Source: Talpa occidentalis (Eukaryota; Chordata; Mammalia; Eulipotyphla; Talpidae). From it: a stretch of 64,000 nucleotides of DNA. Below are positions 1-13,175 of this stretch, one piece after another. The position numbers were made by a program, and so were the translations under genes. The notes beneath the pieces are model-generated. The model was not told the origin of the DNA, made no database searches, and saw only the letters and a program-made list of their open reading frames with translations. Location: positions 84,044,399 to 84,108,398 of the forward strand of contig NW_023604861.1 in assembly GCF_014898055.3 (NCBI RefSeq). The letters are read 5' to 3'. Every line of letters starts with the position of its first letter. Position 1 is the first letter of the stretch.

Positions 1-909
1 TGTGGAGAACCCTGCAGGATTCGCCGCGGCGGTGAGTGAACGGCTCCGGGCGACATTAGAGAACAAAGAGACTCTGGAGGAGACCTGCACACAGCCCCGG
101 GCCTGCCGGTAAGCTTGCGCAGAAAAGCAGGGCACTTGGCGCACTTGAAAAGCAAACACGGATAGGGATCGCAGCTGCCCAGGTCCCCACGCCTGCGACC
201 TAGGCTTGCAGGGAGACACGCGGAGGCCCTCACTGAGGTGAAAGTCCCTCACTGAGTAAGCATGAACCAGGTGCCCAGGCACGGGAGCTGGGTGCAAAAG
301 GCGCGATTCCCGTGCCACTGAACTGGGCTACAGCCCGCGTCCTGGACCTGAGGGCTTTGGAACTGAGACCCGGGGCACGAAATTCAGGGCGTGGGGTCTC
401 CACAACGGTGGGGCACAAGGCAGACACAGCACCCCAAAGCCGTTGAGGTTTACCCTAACATTCTCGCTCTGTTCCCTGTCCCACTGAGGGGGGGGGCGTC
501 GAAAAGCAGCCCCCCAAGGAAAATAGGAGAGATCTCTGGCGCCACCTAGCGACCAGAAAAAAAAGTCACTAACACCCCATAGAACAGGGAAATTTCTTAA
601 GAAAAGACTTCTTGAAAAGGGCAGAAGGCTTCTGGAGGACCCAGTGGCCAGCTGGGAAGTTAGCCGACGCCAGGCCCCTTCCAACCAGCAGTCTGAGTCC
701 ACAGAGGGAACAGGCACCCACGGCCGGAGCAGACCGGGCGCGCAGAAGAGTGTGCCTGAGACCGGATGCACAGGGACTGCGTCCCGCTTCGCCATTTTAG
801 ATCAGGGACATTTCTTCAGTAAAGACTGCCTAAAACCAGCAGAAAGCTCCCCCAGAAGCCAGACATGGCTCCTGGAGGAGCCAGAGGGGAGCGGAGAAGT
901 TCACCCAAG

Positions 910-1955
910 ATGTCGGCCAGTCCGAGCAACACAGTGTCCCAATGCATATGACAAATTAGAAAACAGACAGTAGGGAGTAGAAGAACCACACGCAACCTAA
1001 CAACTCCTCAGGAAAGAAGCACACCACAAAAAGAAAACCACCCCCCAGATTGCAATGACAGTAACTTGGAAGAACTTCTGAGCCTTCCAGAAAGAGAATT
1101 TAAAATTGCCATGATTAAAAAAGTGGCAGAAGTCATAAAGGAAAACAATGATCAGAAGAAGGAAATTGAGTCCCTAAAGAGGGAAAACAATGGTCAGAAG
1201 AATGAAATGGAGTCCCTAAAGAGGGAAGTAAAAGAAATGCAGGAGATCAAAGAATTAATGGAGGAACTAAAGAACTCTGGGAAAAGCAATGAAAGCAGAA
1301 TACATGAAATGGAAGAACAAATAAGTACTCTTGAAGACAGAGAAATAAAAAGAACCAAAACAGAAAAGGAAAGAGAAGTACAAAGGAAAAAGAACGAAGA
1401 AAGACTTCAGGAACTATCTGACTCCATGAGGAAAGGAAATATAAGAGTTATAGGAATTCCAGAAGGAGAGGAGAGAGATGTAGGAACAGAGAAAATATTC
1501 CAGGAGATAATTGAAGAGAACTTCCCAAATGCGAAGAAGGAGCTGAAAATTGATATACAAGAAGCAAGAAGAACACCAAACTTCCACGACAAAAGGAAAA
1601 ACACAGCAAGACACATAATACTAAAGCTCCCAAGAATCCAGGACAAGGAAAAAATAATGAAGCTGACAAGAGGGAAGAAACAGATAACATTCAAAGAAAA
1701 CCAATCAGGCTGACATCAGACTTCTCTGAAGAAACACTACGGGCAAGGAGAGAGTGGAGGGACATAGTCAACAAACTCCAAGAAAACAGATGCCAACCAA
1801 GAATACTCTATCCCGCAAAACACTCCTTCCTCTATGAAGAAAGAACAAGGACCTTCCCAGACAAACAGAAACTCCAGAATTTCATTACGACTAAACCCCC
1901 ACTCCAAAAAATACTACAAGGAATCCTAAAGCCAGAACCTCAGAGGGACGAATAA
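910..1955 (+). pseudogene. L1-A ORF1 remnant
   Basis: This is the L1 nucleic-acid chaperone gene in broken form. The start ATG at 910 aligns with the L1-B start, but an in-frame TGA follows 13 codons later, where L1-B has CGG. The body from 1066 to about 1700 stays open and shows a long coiled coil (EIESLKRENN and EMESLKREVKEMQEIK repeats) and the RRM-like NIRVIGIPEGEE. A one-base deletion near 1695-1702, relative to L1-B, then shifts the frame before the C-terminal domain. The coiled coil carries an extra ENNGQKNEMESLKR-like unit compared with L1-B. Confidence 0.9.
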
Positions 1956-2032
1956 CAACGAAAGAAGACCAAAAAAAAAAAAAAAAGTTATTAAAAGAAT
2001 AAATAAATAAAATCAAAGGAAAGACAAACACA

Positions 2033-5000
2033 ATGGCAAATACAGATGCTAACATATCAATATTAACTCTAAATGTAAATGGACTAAACTCTTCAATAAA
2101 AAGACACAGAGTTGCAGCCTGGATTAAGAAACAAAACCCAACCTTTTGCTGTCTCCAGGAAACACATTTAGCTACAAAAGATAAAAATAGGCTCAAAGTT
2201 AAAGGATGGAAAACAATCCTACAAGCAAATGGACCAAAAAAGAAAGCAGGAACAGCTATACTTATATCAGATAAAACAGACTTCAAACTCAAAAAAATAA
2301 AAAGAGACCCCAATGGTCACTACATTATGATCAAGGGGACAATACTTCAAGAAGAAATAACACTCATTAACATATACTCATCAAACGAAGGAGCACCAAA
2401 ATATATCAGACAACTGTTGTCCTCTCTGAAAACAGACATCAGAGAAAACACATACGTAGTGGGAGACTTCAACACACCACTATCAACAATGGATAGATCA
2501 ACAAGACAAAAAATAAGTAAAGAAACTAAAGCTCTAAATAAGGACCTAGAGCATTTGGGCTTAACAGAACATCTATAGAACACTAAACCCAAAAAAAATA
2601 GAGTACACATTTTTCTCAAGTGTACATGGATCATTCTCCAGGATCGATCACATACTGGGGCACAAGACAAACATCAACAGATACACCAAGATTGAAATCA
2701 TACCAACCATCTTTTCTGACCACGAAGGCATCAAACTAGAAATAAACCATAAAAAGAAGGCAAGGAACTATCCTACCTCATGGAGACTAAAAACCACACT
2801 ACTGGAAGACCATTGGACTAACGAGGAGATCAAAGAAGAAATTAAAAAATTCTTTGAATTGAATGACAAGGAGGACACCAATATCCTAAATGTATGGGAT
2901 GCAGCAAAAGCAGTAATAAGAGGAAAATATATAGCAATAGAAGCTCACATCAAAAAACAAGAAAGAATTCAAAGAAACAACCTAATCTCGAAGCTCAGAG
3001 ATCTAGAAAAAGAACAACAAAAAAAACCCAAAACCAATAGAAGAAAAGAAATAATAAAAACCAAAGCAGAAATAAATGAAATTGAAACTAAAAAAACAAT
3101 CCAAAAGATCAATGAAACCAAGAGCTGGTTCTTTGAAAAAAATCAATAAAATAGACAAACCCCTAGCCAGGCTCACAAAGGAAAAAAGGGAGAAAGCACA
3201 AATAAACAGGATCACAAATGAAAGAGGAGAAATCACAACGGACACAGCAGAAATCAAAAGAATAATCAGTAACTACTATGAACAGTTATATGAAAACAAG
3301 TTCAACAATCTAGAGGAGATGGACAAATTCCTACAACTCTACAATCACCCAAAGCTAGATAAAGAAGAAATAGAATACCTAAACAGACCAATTACAATTA
3401 GCGAAATTGAAATGGTAATCAAAAACCTCCCCAAAAACAAAAGCCCAGGACCTGATGGATTTACAAATGAATTCTACCAAACATTCAGAGACGAATTAGT
3501 GCCTATCCTTCACAAACTCTTCCAAAAAATTGAGAAGGAAGGGACAATACCAAACTCGTTCTATGAAGCCAACATTACACTAATACCAAAACCGAATAAG
3601 GACAACACAAAAAAGGAAAACTACAGGCCAATCTCCCTAATGAACACTGATGCAAAAATCCTCAATAAAATTTTAGCTATCAGAATCCAACAATGTATCC
3701 ATAAGATAATTCACCACGACCAAGTAGGATTCATTCCAGGGACACAAAGATAGTTTAACATCCGAAAATCAATCAACGGTATCCAACACATCAATAAAAA
3801 GAAATATAAAAACCATATGGTAATATCAATAGATGCTGAGAAAGCTTTCGACAAAGTGCAACACCCACTCATAATAAAAGCCCTTGAAATTCATGGGATA
3901 CAAGGAACATACCTCAACATCATAAAGGCCATCTATGACAAGCCAACAGCCAGTACCATTCTCAATGGTGAAAACCTGAAAGCAATTCCATTAAGATCTG
4001 GAACAAGACAAGGATGTCCACTCTCACCACTGCTTTTCAATATAATACTGGAAGTCCTAGCCAGAGCAATAAGACAAGAGAAAGACATACAAGGAATCCA
4101 AATAGGAAAAGAAGAAGTCAAACTATCACTATTTGCAGATGATATGATAATAAACATAGAGAACCCTAAAAACTCCACAGAAAAACTAATTCAACTCATC
4201 AATCAATTCAGTAAAGTGGCAGGATACAAAATCAACACGCAAAAGTCAGTAGCCTTCCTACACACAAACAATAAATCTGCAGAAGAAGAAATCAAAGAAA
4301 AAACATCCCTTTTATTATCGAAACAAAAAAAATCAAATATTTGGGAATAAATCTAACAAAAGAGGTAAAGGACCTATACAAAGAAAACTATAAAACACTG
4401 TTAAAAGAAATAGAAGAAGACACAAAGAAATGGAAAGACATCCCCTCCTCATGGATTGGAAGAATAAACATTATTAAAATGGCCATCCTACCAAAAGCAA
4501 TATACAGATTCAATGCTATTCCAATCAAAATTTCAATGTCATTCTTCAAAGAAATAGAACAATTATTGATGAAATTCATATGGAATCACAAAAAACCCCG
4601 AATAGCCAAAGCTCTACTGAAAAAAAAAAGAAGGAAATGGAGGCATCACACTCCCAGACTTCAAACTATACTACAAAGCCATAATCATCAAAACTGCATG
4701 GTATTGGAACAAGAACAGACATACAGACCAATGGAATCGAATAGAAAATCCAGAAATAAACCCACAGATTTATGGTCAACTAATCTTTGACAAAGGAGCA
4801 AAGACTATGCATTGGAGCAAAGAAAGTTTGTTCAATAAATGGTGCTGGGAAAACTGGGTTGCTACATGCAAAAGAATGAAGCTTGACCACTACCTCACAC
4901 CATACACAAAAATCAACTCAAAATGGATTAAAGAACTAGACATAAGACCTGAAACCATAAAATACATAGAAGGAAATATAGGCGAAACACTACGTGATTT

Positions 5001-5864
5001 GCATATCAAAGACATCTTTACAGACACATCACCCAAAGCAGTGATAGTGAAGGCAAAGATAAACAGCTGGGACTACATCAAATTAAAGAGCTTCTGCACA
5101 GCAAAAGAGACAATAACAAAAACAAAGAGAAACCCCACCAACTGGGAGAACATTTTTGCACCCAACACTAATGATAAAGGACTGATCACAAAAATCTGCA
5201 AAGAGCTGATGAGACTCAGCAACAACAAAGAAAATAATCCAGTCAAAAAATGGGCAGAAGAGCTAAAAAGAAACTTCTCTGAAGAGGAAATGCAAATGGC
5301 CAACAGACATATGAAAAAATGTTCAACATCACTTGTAATCAGGGAAATGCAAATCAAAACTACCATGAGATACCATCTTACACCAGTGAGAATGGCACAT
5401 ATTAAAAAACTAGCAACAGCAAATGTTGGCGAGGTTGTGGAGAAAAAGGAACTCTCCTGCACTGTTGGTGGGAGTGCAAACTGATCCAACCACTATGGAG
5501 AGCTGTGTGGAGCTTTCTGGACCTACTAAACATAGAGCTTCCATATGATCCAGCAATTCCACTCCTAGGTATTTACCCAAAGGACACAGAAACATCAATT
5601 CCAAAGAGCACCTGCACCCCTATGTTTATAGCAGCACTATTTACAATAGCTAAGCTTTGGAAACAGCCCAAATGCCCAAAAATAGATGACTGGATCAAGA
5701 AGATGTGGTCCATATACACCATGGAATATTACTCAGCATTCAAAAAAGATAAACACATGCAATTTGCAGCAACATGGATGGAGCTGGAAGGGATCATGCT
5801 CAGCGAAATAAGCCAAAAAGAAAAAGAAAAATACCGGATGGTCTCACTCATAGCAGGAATCTAG
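2033..5864 (+). pseudogene. L1-A ORF2 remnant (endonuclease, reverse transcriptase)
   Basis: ORF2 begins MANTDANISILTLNVNGLNS and shows the endonuclease motifs LQETHL and GDFNTPLS. Compared with L1-B it has a one-base insertion at about 2566 (AACAGAACATC for AACAGACATC), an extra A near 3140, a TGG-to-TAG change at 3751-3753, disruption near 4285-4300, another shift in the A-run near 4620-4635 and a deletion near 5405-5410. The reverse transcriptase motif FADD is still present at about 4132-4143. No full-length product is possible. Confidence 0.92.
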
Positions 5865-6093
5865 AAAACTTAAATAAGGGACCAGGAAAATGAATAACTA
5901 TAAGAAAGTGAAAATCAAAATCAACAAAAAACTATGAAACAGAGACACTTTTTGGGGGGTGGGGTGCGGCGGAGAGGGATTGGGGTCAGAATGGGGGGTT
6001 TGCAATTGTATGGGGGAATATAAAAATAAAATTTATTATGTAAAAAAAAAATAAAGGGCAATGATGTAAAATATATATATAAATAAAAAAAAA

Positions 6094-7994
6094 TCTCAAT
6101 GACCTTCTTCAAAGAAATAGAAAAAACACCGATGAAATTCATATGGAATGACAAAAAAATAAAAAAATTTAAAAAATAAATAATAAACCACAAATAGCCA
6201 AAGCCCTACTGAAGAAAACAAAAGAGAAAGGAGGTATCACACATCCAAACCTCAAGCTATATTATAAAGCCATAATAATTAAAACAGTTTGGTACTGGAA
6301 CAAAAACAGACACACAGACAAATGGAACCAAATAAAGAGCCCAGAAATATAGTCACACTTAGATGGACAACTGATCTTTGACAAAGGAGCAAACAATATG
6401 CAATGGAACATGGACAGTTTGTTCAATAAATGGTGCTGGGAAAACTGCACCACCACATGCAAAAAAATGAAACTAGACCACTACCTCTCACCGTGTACTA
6501 ATTTCAACTCAAAATGGATAAAAGACCCGGACATAAGACCTGAAACCATAAAATATACAGAAGAAAATACAGGTAAAACACTGCAAGATATACATATGAG
6601 TAACATCTTTAAAGACTCATCACCCAAAGCAAAGAAAGTCAAGGAAAAGATAAACACCTGGGATTATATTAAACTGAAAAGCTTCTGTACAGCAAAGGAG
6701 ACATTAACCAAAACAGAGAGACACCCCACTGATTGGGGAAATAAATCTTTGCACTCCAGTCAACTGATAAGGGACTGATCACAAAGACATACAAAAAACT
6801 CACAGGACTCAATAAAAACAACATAAACAATCCAGTCAAGAAATGGGCAGAAGAACTTAAAAGACATTTCTCCAAAGAGGAAATGCAAATGGCCAACTGG
6901 CATATGAAAAATGTTCATCATCCCTTATCATCAGGGAAATGAAAATCAAAACCACATTGAGATACCACCTTACACTGTAAGAATGGCATATATTAAAAAA
7001 ACTAGCAACAACAAATGTTGCAAGGATGTGATGAAAAAAGAACTCTCCTACATTGCTGGTGGGAGTGCAAACTGGTCAACCACTATGGAAAGCTGCCTGG
7101 AGGTTCCTGAGTCTACTAAAAATGGAGCTACCACGTGACCCAGCAATTCCACTCTTAGGGATCTACCCAAAGGACACAAAACCATTGATTCAAAAGACCA
7201 CCTGTACCCCTATGTTTATTGCAGCACTATTTACAACAGGTAAAACCTGGAAACAACCCAAATGCCCAAATATAGATGACTGGATCAAGAAGATGTGCTA
7301 TATATACACAATGGAATATTATTCAGCAATCAAAAAAGAGAAACTCATGTCATTTGCAGCAACATGGATGAAACTATGTTCAGTGAAATTAGCCAGACAG
7401 AAAAACAAAAATATTGATGGTTTCACTTATGGCAGGAATATAGGGGAACCAAATAAGTCATCAGTGTAAAAATATAATACAGTACAAAACACAACAAAGC
7501 AAAAACAGACAAGTATAAATCAGAGACATAAGGGAGGAGGAGAGAGAAGGATCAGAGGTTGGGAGAGAGAACAGGGCACTGAGGTGATGGTGCACTGAGG
7601 AATGAAATTTCATGGGGATGACACCTGAGGGGGTGGGGCAAACAAATATTGTTTAAAAATGAACAGCAATGGGGCCTCCCCTGGTGGCGCAGCGGTTGAG
7701 CGCTGGGTTGTGAAGCTGCCTGCAGCCTCTGGGCTGGTTCGATCCCTGGCCACTGGGCGAAGGTCTCACATGGCACGCAGACCTCTCCTGCCACGCCCGA
7801 TGCTCCCCTCAGGAATGTATTTTGTCAGTCTGCCTGTTCTGTTCCCCGCTCTGGCTCTGGTGAATTCTCTCACCCTCCCGAGCTTCTGACTGTACCCAGT
7901 GCTTGTATAAATAAATAAATAAATAAAAATCTTTTAAAAAAAAATGAACAGTGATGTAAAAAATAAAAAATATATATAAAAGATAAAAATAAAT
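6094..7994 (+). mobile_element. L1-C: older 5'-truncated LINE-1
   Basis: The segment starts within the ORF2 C-terminal region (TTCATATGGAATGACAAAAA) and continues through WCWENCTTTCKKMKLDHYL and the C-terminal cysteine-rich area to a 3' UTR with GAGGGGGTGGGG near 7628. It differs steadily from L1-A and L1-B and carries a different 3' UTR, so it is an older subfamily. The end is AATGAACAGTGATGTAAAAA plus A-rich tail. The SINE at 7672-7939 interrupts it. Confidence 0.85.
7672..7939 (+). mobile_element. tRNA-derived SINE, copy 1 (inside L1-C)
   Basis: It starts GGGCCTCCCCTGGTGGCGCAG, with an A box (TGGCGCAGCGG) and a B box (GGTTCGATCCC), then the family body and an AATAAATAAATAAA-type tail. The imperfect target-site duplication is AAAAATGAACAGCAATG at 7655-7671 and AAAAATGAACAGTGATG after the element. 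Confidence 0.93.
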
Positions 7995-8162
7995 CATATG
8001 ACCAGATTTAAAAAAAAAGAAAGAAAGAAATTAGTAAGTGTGATGTCGCATGCTTTTTTATATTTTATTTTTCCAGAACAGTTTTGGCTATCTAGGGTAT
8101 TTTGTGGTGTCAAACAAATTTTTAAAATGCTTTTTCTCTTTCTGCAAAAAATCACCATTAAA

Positions 8163-8427
8163 GGGCTTCCCAGTGGCACAGCCAGTTGAGGCAGCACTAT
8201 GAAGCTGTGAGCAGGCTCTGCAGTGCTGGTTCGATTCCAAGCCGGCCAGGGAGATTCCCACATGGCACAGCAGACCTCTCCTGTCTCGCCTGCTGCTCCC
8301 CTCAGCAGTGTACTTCAGTCCTTCTGCCTGTTCTGCTCTCTGCTCTCTCTGGTGAATACTCTCACCCTCCCACGCCTCTGGCCTATACCCCAGTGTTTGT
8401 ATAAATAAATAAATCTTTAAAAAAAAA
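8163..8427 (+). mobile_element. tRNA-derived SINE, copy 2
   Basis: It begins GGGCTTCCCAGTGGCACAG, has the B box GGTTCGATTCC and ends AATAAATAAATCTTT plus A-run. The target-site duplication is AATCACCATTAAA before and AACTACCATTAAA after. It is an older, diverged member within L1-D. Confidence 0.9.
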
Positions 8428-10268
8428 AACTACCATTAAAATCTTAATTTGCATGGAAAACTTCATTGAATCTATAGATGGCTTTTGGTAGTGTTGACAT
8501 TTTAACAATATTAATTCTTCCAATCCATGAACATGGCATATCATTCCATTTATTTCTATTCTTTGATTTCTTTCACCAATGTTGTATAGTTTTCACAAAG
8601 AAATCTTTCACCTCCTTGGTTAAGTTTATTCTAAGTATTTTATTGATTCTGATTCTATAATAAAAGATCAGCTTCTTTTTCAGGTACATTCTTATTATGT
8701 ATAGAGGTGCTACTGATTTTTGCAAGTTAATTTTTGTATCTGCAACTTCACTGAATTTACTGAATACATCTAGTGGTTCTGGTGCATTCTTTCACACTTT
8801 TCTATATATAAATATATAATCATGTCATCTGCAAATAGGTCACTTTACTCCTTCCTTTCTAACTGATGTCTTTCATTTCCTTTTCTGGTCTGATAACTCT
8901 GGCAAGGACTGCCAGTACTATGTTGAACAGCAGTTCAACAGTTACCCTTTTCTTATTCCTGATCTTAGAAGAAAAGCTTTCAACCTTTCATCATTGAATA
9001 TGAAGTTAGCTGTGGGCCTAACTTGTATGTATGGCCTTTACATTACTGTGGTACATTCCTTCTATATCTAATTTGTTAAGAGTTTTTATCATGAATGGAT
9101 TTCAAATTTTGTCAAATGCTTTTACTGTGTCTAAGATGATCATCTTTTTCTTTCATTCTATTAATGTGATATATCACATTATTGACTTGCCTATGTTGAA
9201 CCATCCTTGCCTTCCTGGAATAAATCCCATAAGATCATGATAAATGCGTCTTTCTGAATTCTGTATACTAGTATTTTATTTGGAACTTTTGCATTTATAT
9301 GCATCAGGGATAATGGTCTATAATTTCCTGGTACTATACCTTTTCTGGTTGTGATATCAAGGTAATGCTGGCCTAGTAAAATGAGTGTGTAAGTGTTCCC
9401 TGTTTCTTTAAATAAGTTTGAGAAGAATTGGTATTAATTCTTCTTTAATTGTTTGATAAAAGTTCATCAGTGAAACCAGCTGGTTGTGGGCTTTTCTTCA
9501 TTGAGATATGCTTTTTTATTAATGTTTCAATCTCCTACAGATAACTGGTCTATCCAGAATTTCTATTTTCTGATTTGGTCTTGGTAGTTTGTATGTTTCA
9601 AGAATTTTTCCATTTCTTCCAGGTTGTCCAGTTTGTTGGCAAATAGTTTTTCACAGTAGTCTCTTGGGTCCTTTTTATTTCTGTGGTATCAGTTGAAATG
9701 TCTTCTTTTCATTTTTAATTTGGTTGATTTGGGACTTCTCTATTTTTGCTTAGTGAGTCCAACCACAGGTTTGTCCATATCTTAATCTGATTAATCTTTT
9801 CACTTCTTTTCCTGTCTATTTCTTTTAACTTTGCCCTGGTATTTATTATTTCCTTCCATTAACTTTGGACTCAGTTTGATCTTTATCTAATTCATTAAAA
9901 TTTATAATTAGATGGTTTAATTAGGATCTTTCTTATTTTCTAATATAGGCATTAATTGTGATAAACCTCCCATTTGGAATTGCTTTTGCTTTATCCCATA
10001 AATTTGGGAATGTTGTGTTTCCTTTATTATTTATCTCAAGATACTTTTCATTTTCCTTTAATTTCTACCTCAATCCTTTGGTTGCTCAGGGGAGTGTTTC
10101 TTGATTTCCATATGCTCATGAATTTTCCAGCAATCCTCTCGCTATTGATTTCTAGTTTCATACTATTGCAGTCAGGGAAGATAGCTGTCACAATTTTATC
10201 TTGTTGAATTTGATAAGATTTGTCTTGTGGACTAACATATGATCTAGCTTAGAAAATGTTTCACATTT

Positions 10269-10552
10269 GGGCCTCCCTGGTGGTACAAGGGGTTAAGCAC
10301 TGTACTATGAAACCGTCTGCAGCCTCTGCAGCATGAGTTCAATCCCCGGGCGTCCAGGGAGCAACTCACATGGCGAAGCAGACCTCTCCTGACTCGCCTG
10401 CTGCTCCCCTCAGCAGTGTATTTCAGTCAGTCTGCCTGTTCTGTTCCCCATTCTGTCTCTGTTGTATCCTCTCACCCCCCTAGCCTCGCATCTCTGGCCT
10501 GTACCCCAGCTCTTATATGCATAAATAAATTTTTTAAAAAGAAAAAAAGAAA
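10269..10552 (+). mobile_element. tRNA-derived SINE, copy 3 (older subgroup)
   Basis: It begins GGGCCTCCCTGGTGGTACAAGG and belongs to the subgroup with AAGGGGTTAAGCAC and a TTATATGCATAAATAAAT tail. The flanking duplication is AGAAAATGTTTCACATT before and AGAAAATGTTCCACATT after. Confidence 0.9.
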
Positions 10553-10725
10553 AGAAAATGTTCCACATTCACTTGATAAGAATATGTATTCTGTTATGTT
10601 ATGCATTGTTTGCTAGAATGTTCTGTATACATTTTTAGGTCAATTTGGTCTACAGTGTTGTTCAAATCTGCTGTTTTCTTATTGATTACCCATTGTTAAA
10701 AATTGGGTATTAAAGTCCCCAACTA

Positions 10726-11008
10726 GGGCCTCCCCTGGTGGCGCAGTGGTTGAGCACTGGGCTGCGAAGCTGCCCACAGCCTCTGCAGCACCAGTTCGAT
10801 CTCCCCCGGCCACCGGCGAGGGTCCCACATGATGCAGCAGACTTCTCCTGTCTCTCCCGCTGCTCCCCTCAGCTGTGTATTTCATTATTCTGCCTGTTCT
10901 TTTCCCCGCTCTGGCTCTGGTGAATTCTTTCACCCTCCCATGCTTCTGACTACCCAGTGCTTGTATAAATAAATAAATAAATAAATCTTTAAAAACAATA
11001 AAATAAAA
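10726..11008 (+). mobile_element. tRNA-derived SINE, copy 4
   Basis: It begins GGGCCTCCCCTGGTGGCGCAG and ends in AATAAATAAATAAATAAATCTTT plus A-rich tail. The perfect target-site duplication is TAAAGTCCCCAACTA at 10711-10725 and 11009-11023. Confidence 0.95.
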
Positions 11009-11618
11009 TAAAGTCCCCAACTATCATTGCATTGTTGTCTATGTCTCCTTTTAGCTCCATTAGCTTTTGCTTTATGTATTTAGGTTTCCCAATGTTGGAT
11101 ATAAACATTTACAATTGCTCTATCTTCTTGATGTATTGATCCCTTCCCACGATATGATGACCTTTTCTGGCTGTATTTTGTCTGATATAGTATAGACATC
11201 CCTAATATTTTGGGTTTTTTTTTTTTTAACATTTGCTTGAAATATCCTTTTACATTCCATCACTCTCTTTATGTGGCATTAGGACTAAAAGGAATCTTTT
11301 GTCATCAGCATATCATTGGATCTTGTTCGCTTATCCATTCAACCAAGTCTATATCTTTTGTTGACTTTAATCCATTTATACATGTCATAATTATTGATAG
11401 GTAAGAAATTAACAATTGCCATTTTTATTACTTGCTTTCTGGTTGTTTTATAGATCCATTGTTCCTTGTTTCTTATCCTGTTGTCTTTTTAATATTTTGA
11501 TGTCTGTGGTATCAATATTCATCGACTTCTTTATCATGCTGGTTTGTGTAATTATTACAGTTTACCGCTATGGTTACCATTAGCCATACATAACTTAAAA
11601 TTACAACACCCTATTTTA

Positions 11619-13175
11619 TTTTTTTTTAATATTTTAAATTTTATTTTATATATTTTTTACATCATTTTTCATTTTTGCATAATGTATGCATTTTCATCTT
11701 GGTTATAGTCCCCATACAATTCCCACCCCCCTTATTTTGACCCTAATCTTTCCTTCTCTTCCTCCCCCCGTAGTGTTAAACTTTATTTTTTTTAAATAAT
11801 AAATTTTATTTTTATGTTCCCCATACAATTGCAGCCCCCCATTCTGACCCCAATCCCTCCCCTCCCGCCCCCGCCCCCCTAAAAGTGTCTCTGGTTCATA
11901 GTTTTTTGTTGATTTTGATTTTCACTTTCTTATAGTTATTCATTTTCCTGGTCCCTTATTTAAGTTTTCTAGATTCCTGCTATGAGTGAGACCATCCGGT
12001 ATTTTTCTTTTTCTTTTTGGCTTATTTCGCTGAGCATGATCCCTTCCAGCGCCATCCATGTTGCTGCAAATTGCATGTGTTTATCTTTTTTGAATGCTGA
12101 GTAATATTCCATGGTATATATGTACCACATCTTCTTGATCCAGTCATCTATTTTTGGGCATTTGGGCTGTTTCCAAAGCTTAGCTATTGTAAACAGTGCT
12201 GCTATAAATATAGGGGTGCAGGTGTTCTTTGGAATTGATGTTTCTGTGTCCTTTGGGTAAATACCTAGGAGTGGAATTGCTGGATCATATGGAAGCTCTA
12301 TGTTTAGTAGGTCCAGAAATCTCCACACAGCTCTCCACAGTGGTTGGACCAGTTTGCACTCCCACCAACAGTGCAGAAGAGTTCCTTTTTCTCCACACCC
12401 TCGCCAACATTTGTTGTTGCTAGTTTTTTTAATATGTGCCATTCTCACTGGTGTAAGATGGTATCTCATGGTAGTTTTGATTTGCATTTCCCTGATGATC
12501 AGTGATGTTGAACATTTTTTCATATGCCTGTTGGCCATTTGCATTTCCTCTTCAGAGAAGTTTCTTTTTAGCTCTTCTGCCCATTTTTTGACTGGATTAT
12601 TTTCTTTGTTGTTGCTGAGTCTCATCAGCTCTTTGCAGATTTTTGTGATCAGTCCTTTATCATTAATGTTGGGTGCAAAAATGTTCTCCCAGTTGGTGGG
12701 GTTTCTCTTTGTTTTTGTTATTGTCTCTTTTGCTGTGCAGAAGCTCTTTAATTTGATGTAGTCCCAGCTGTTTATCTTTGCCTTCACTATCACTGCTTTG
12801 GGTGATGTGTCTGTAAAGATGTCTTTGATATGCAAATCACGTAGTGTTTCGCCTATATTTCCTTCTATGTATTTTATGGTTTCAGGTCTTATGTCTAGTT
12901 CTTTAATCCATTTTGAGTTGATTTTTGTGTATGGTGTGAGGTAGTGGTCAAGCTTCATTCTTTTGCATGTAGCAACCCAGTTTTCCCAGCACCATTTATT
13001 GAACAAACTTTCTTTGCTCCAATGCATAGTCTTTGCTCCTTTGTCAAAGATTAGTTGACCATAAATCTGTGGGTTTATTTCTGGATTTTCTATTCGATTC
13101 CATTGGTCTGTATGTCTGTTCTTGTTCCAATACCATGCAGTTTTGATGATTATGGCTTTGTAGTATAGTTTGAAG
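11619..13175 (-). mobile_element. L1-F: young 5'-truncated LINE-1 with a double 3' end
   Basis: It is flanked by TACAACACCCTATTTTA at 11602-11618 and 13176-13192. On the minus strand it begins inside ORF2 and keeps about 400 codons open to the ORF2 stop (near 11969). That stretch includes the C-terminal [18 protein letters not shown] cysteine cluster. A G-rich 3' UTR and AATAAA tail end near 11795. Another 170 bp follow, resembling a second L1 3' end (GGTCAAAATAAGGGGGGTGG, GAAAAATGATGTAAAAAATA), before the final A-rich tail at the duplication. The duplication encloses both, so they inserted together. Confidence 0.93.

Larger units (their letters stand above)
1..6093 (+). mobile_element. L1-A: near full-length LINE-1, degenerate, 5' tip outside window
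   Basis: Position 1 aligns with about position 33330 of L1-B, so roughly 350 bp of 5' UTR lie upstream of the window. Order: GC-rich 5' UTR (1-909), ORF1 remnant (910-1955), A-rich spacer, ORF2 remnant (2033-5864), G-rich 3' UTR (5950-6000) and AATAAA with poly-A at about 6024-6056. A short stretch resembling a second L1 3' end (TGATGTAAAATATATA, then A-rich) reaches about 6093. Sequence is very close to L1-B, so it belongs to the same young group but carries several frameshifts and stops. The right boundary against L1-C is approximate. Confidence 0.93.

Noticed and set aside
7672..7760. Functional tRNA gene in the SINE heads
   Set aside because: A and B boxes are present but no cloverleaf with an anticodon arm and acceptor pairing can be drawn; these are SINE promoters.
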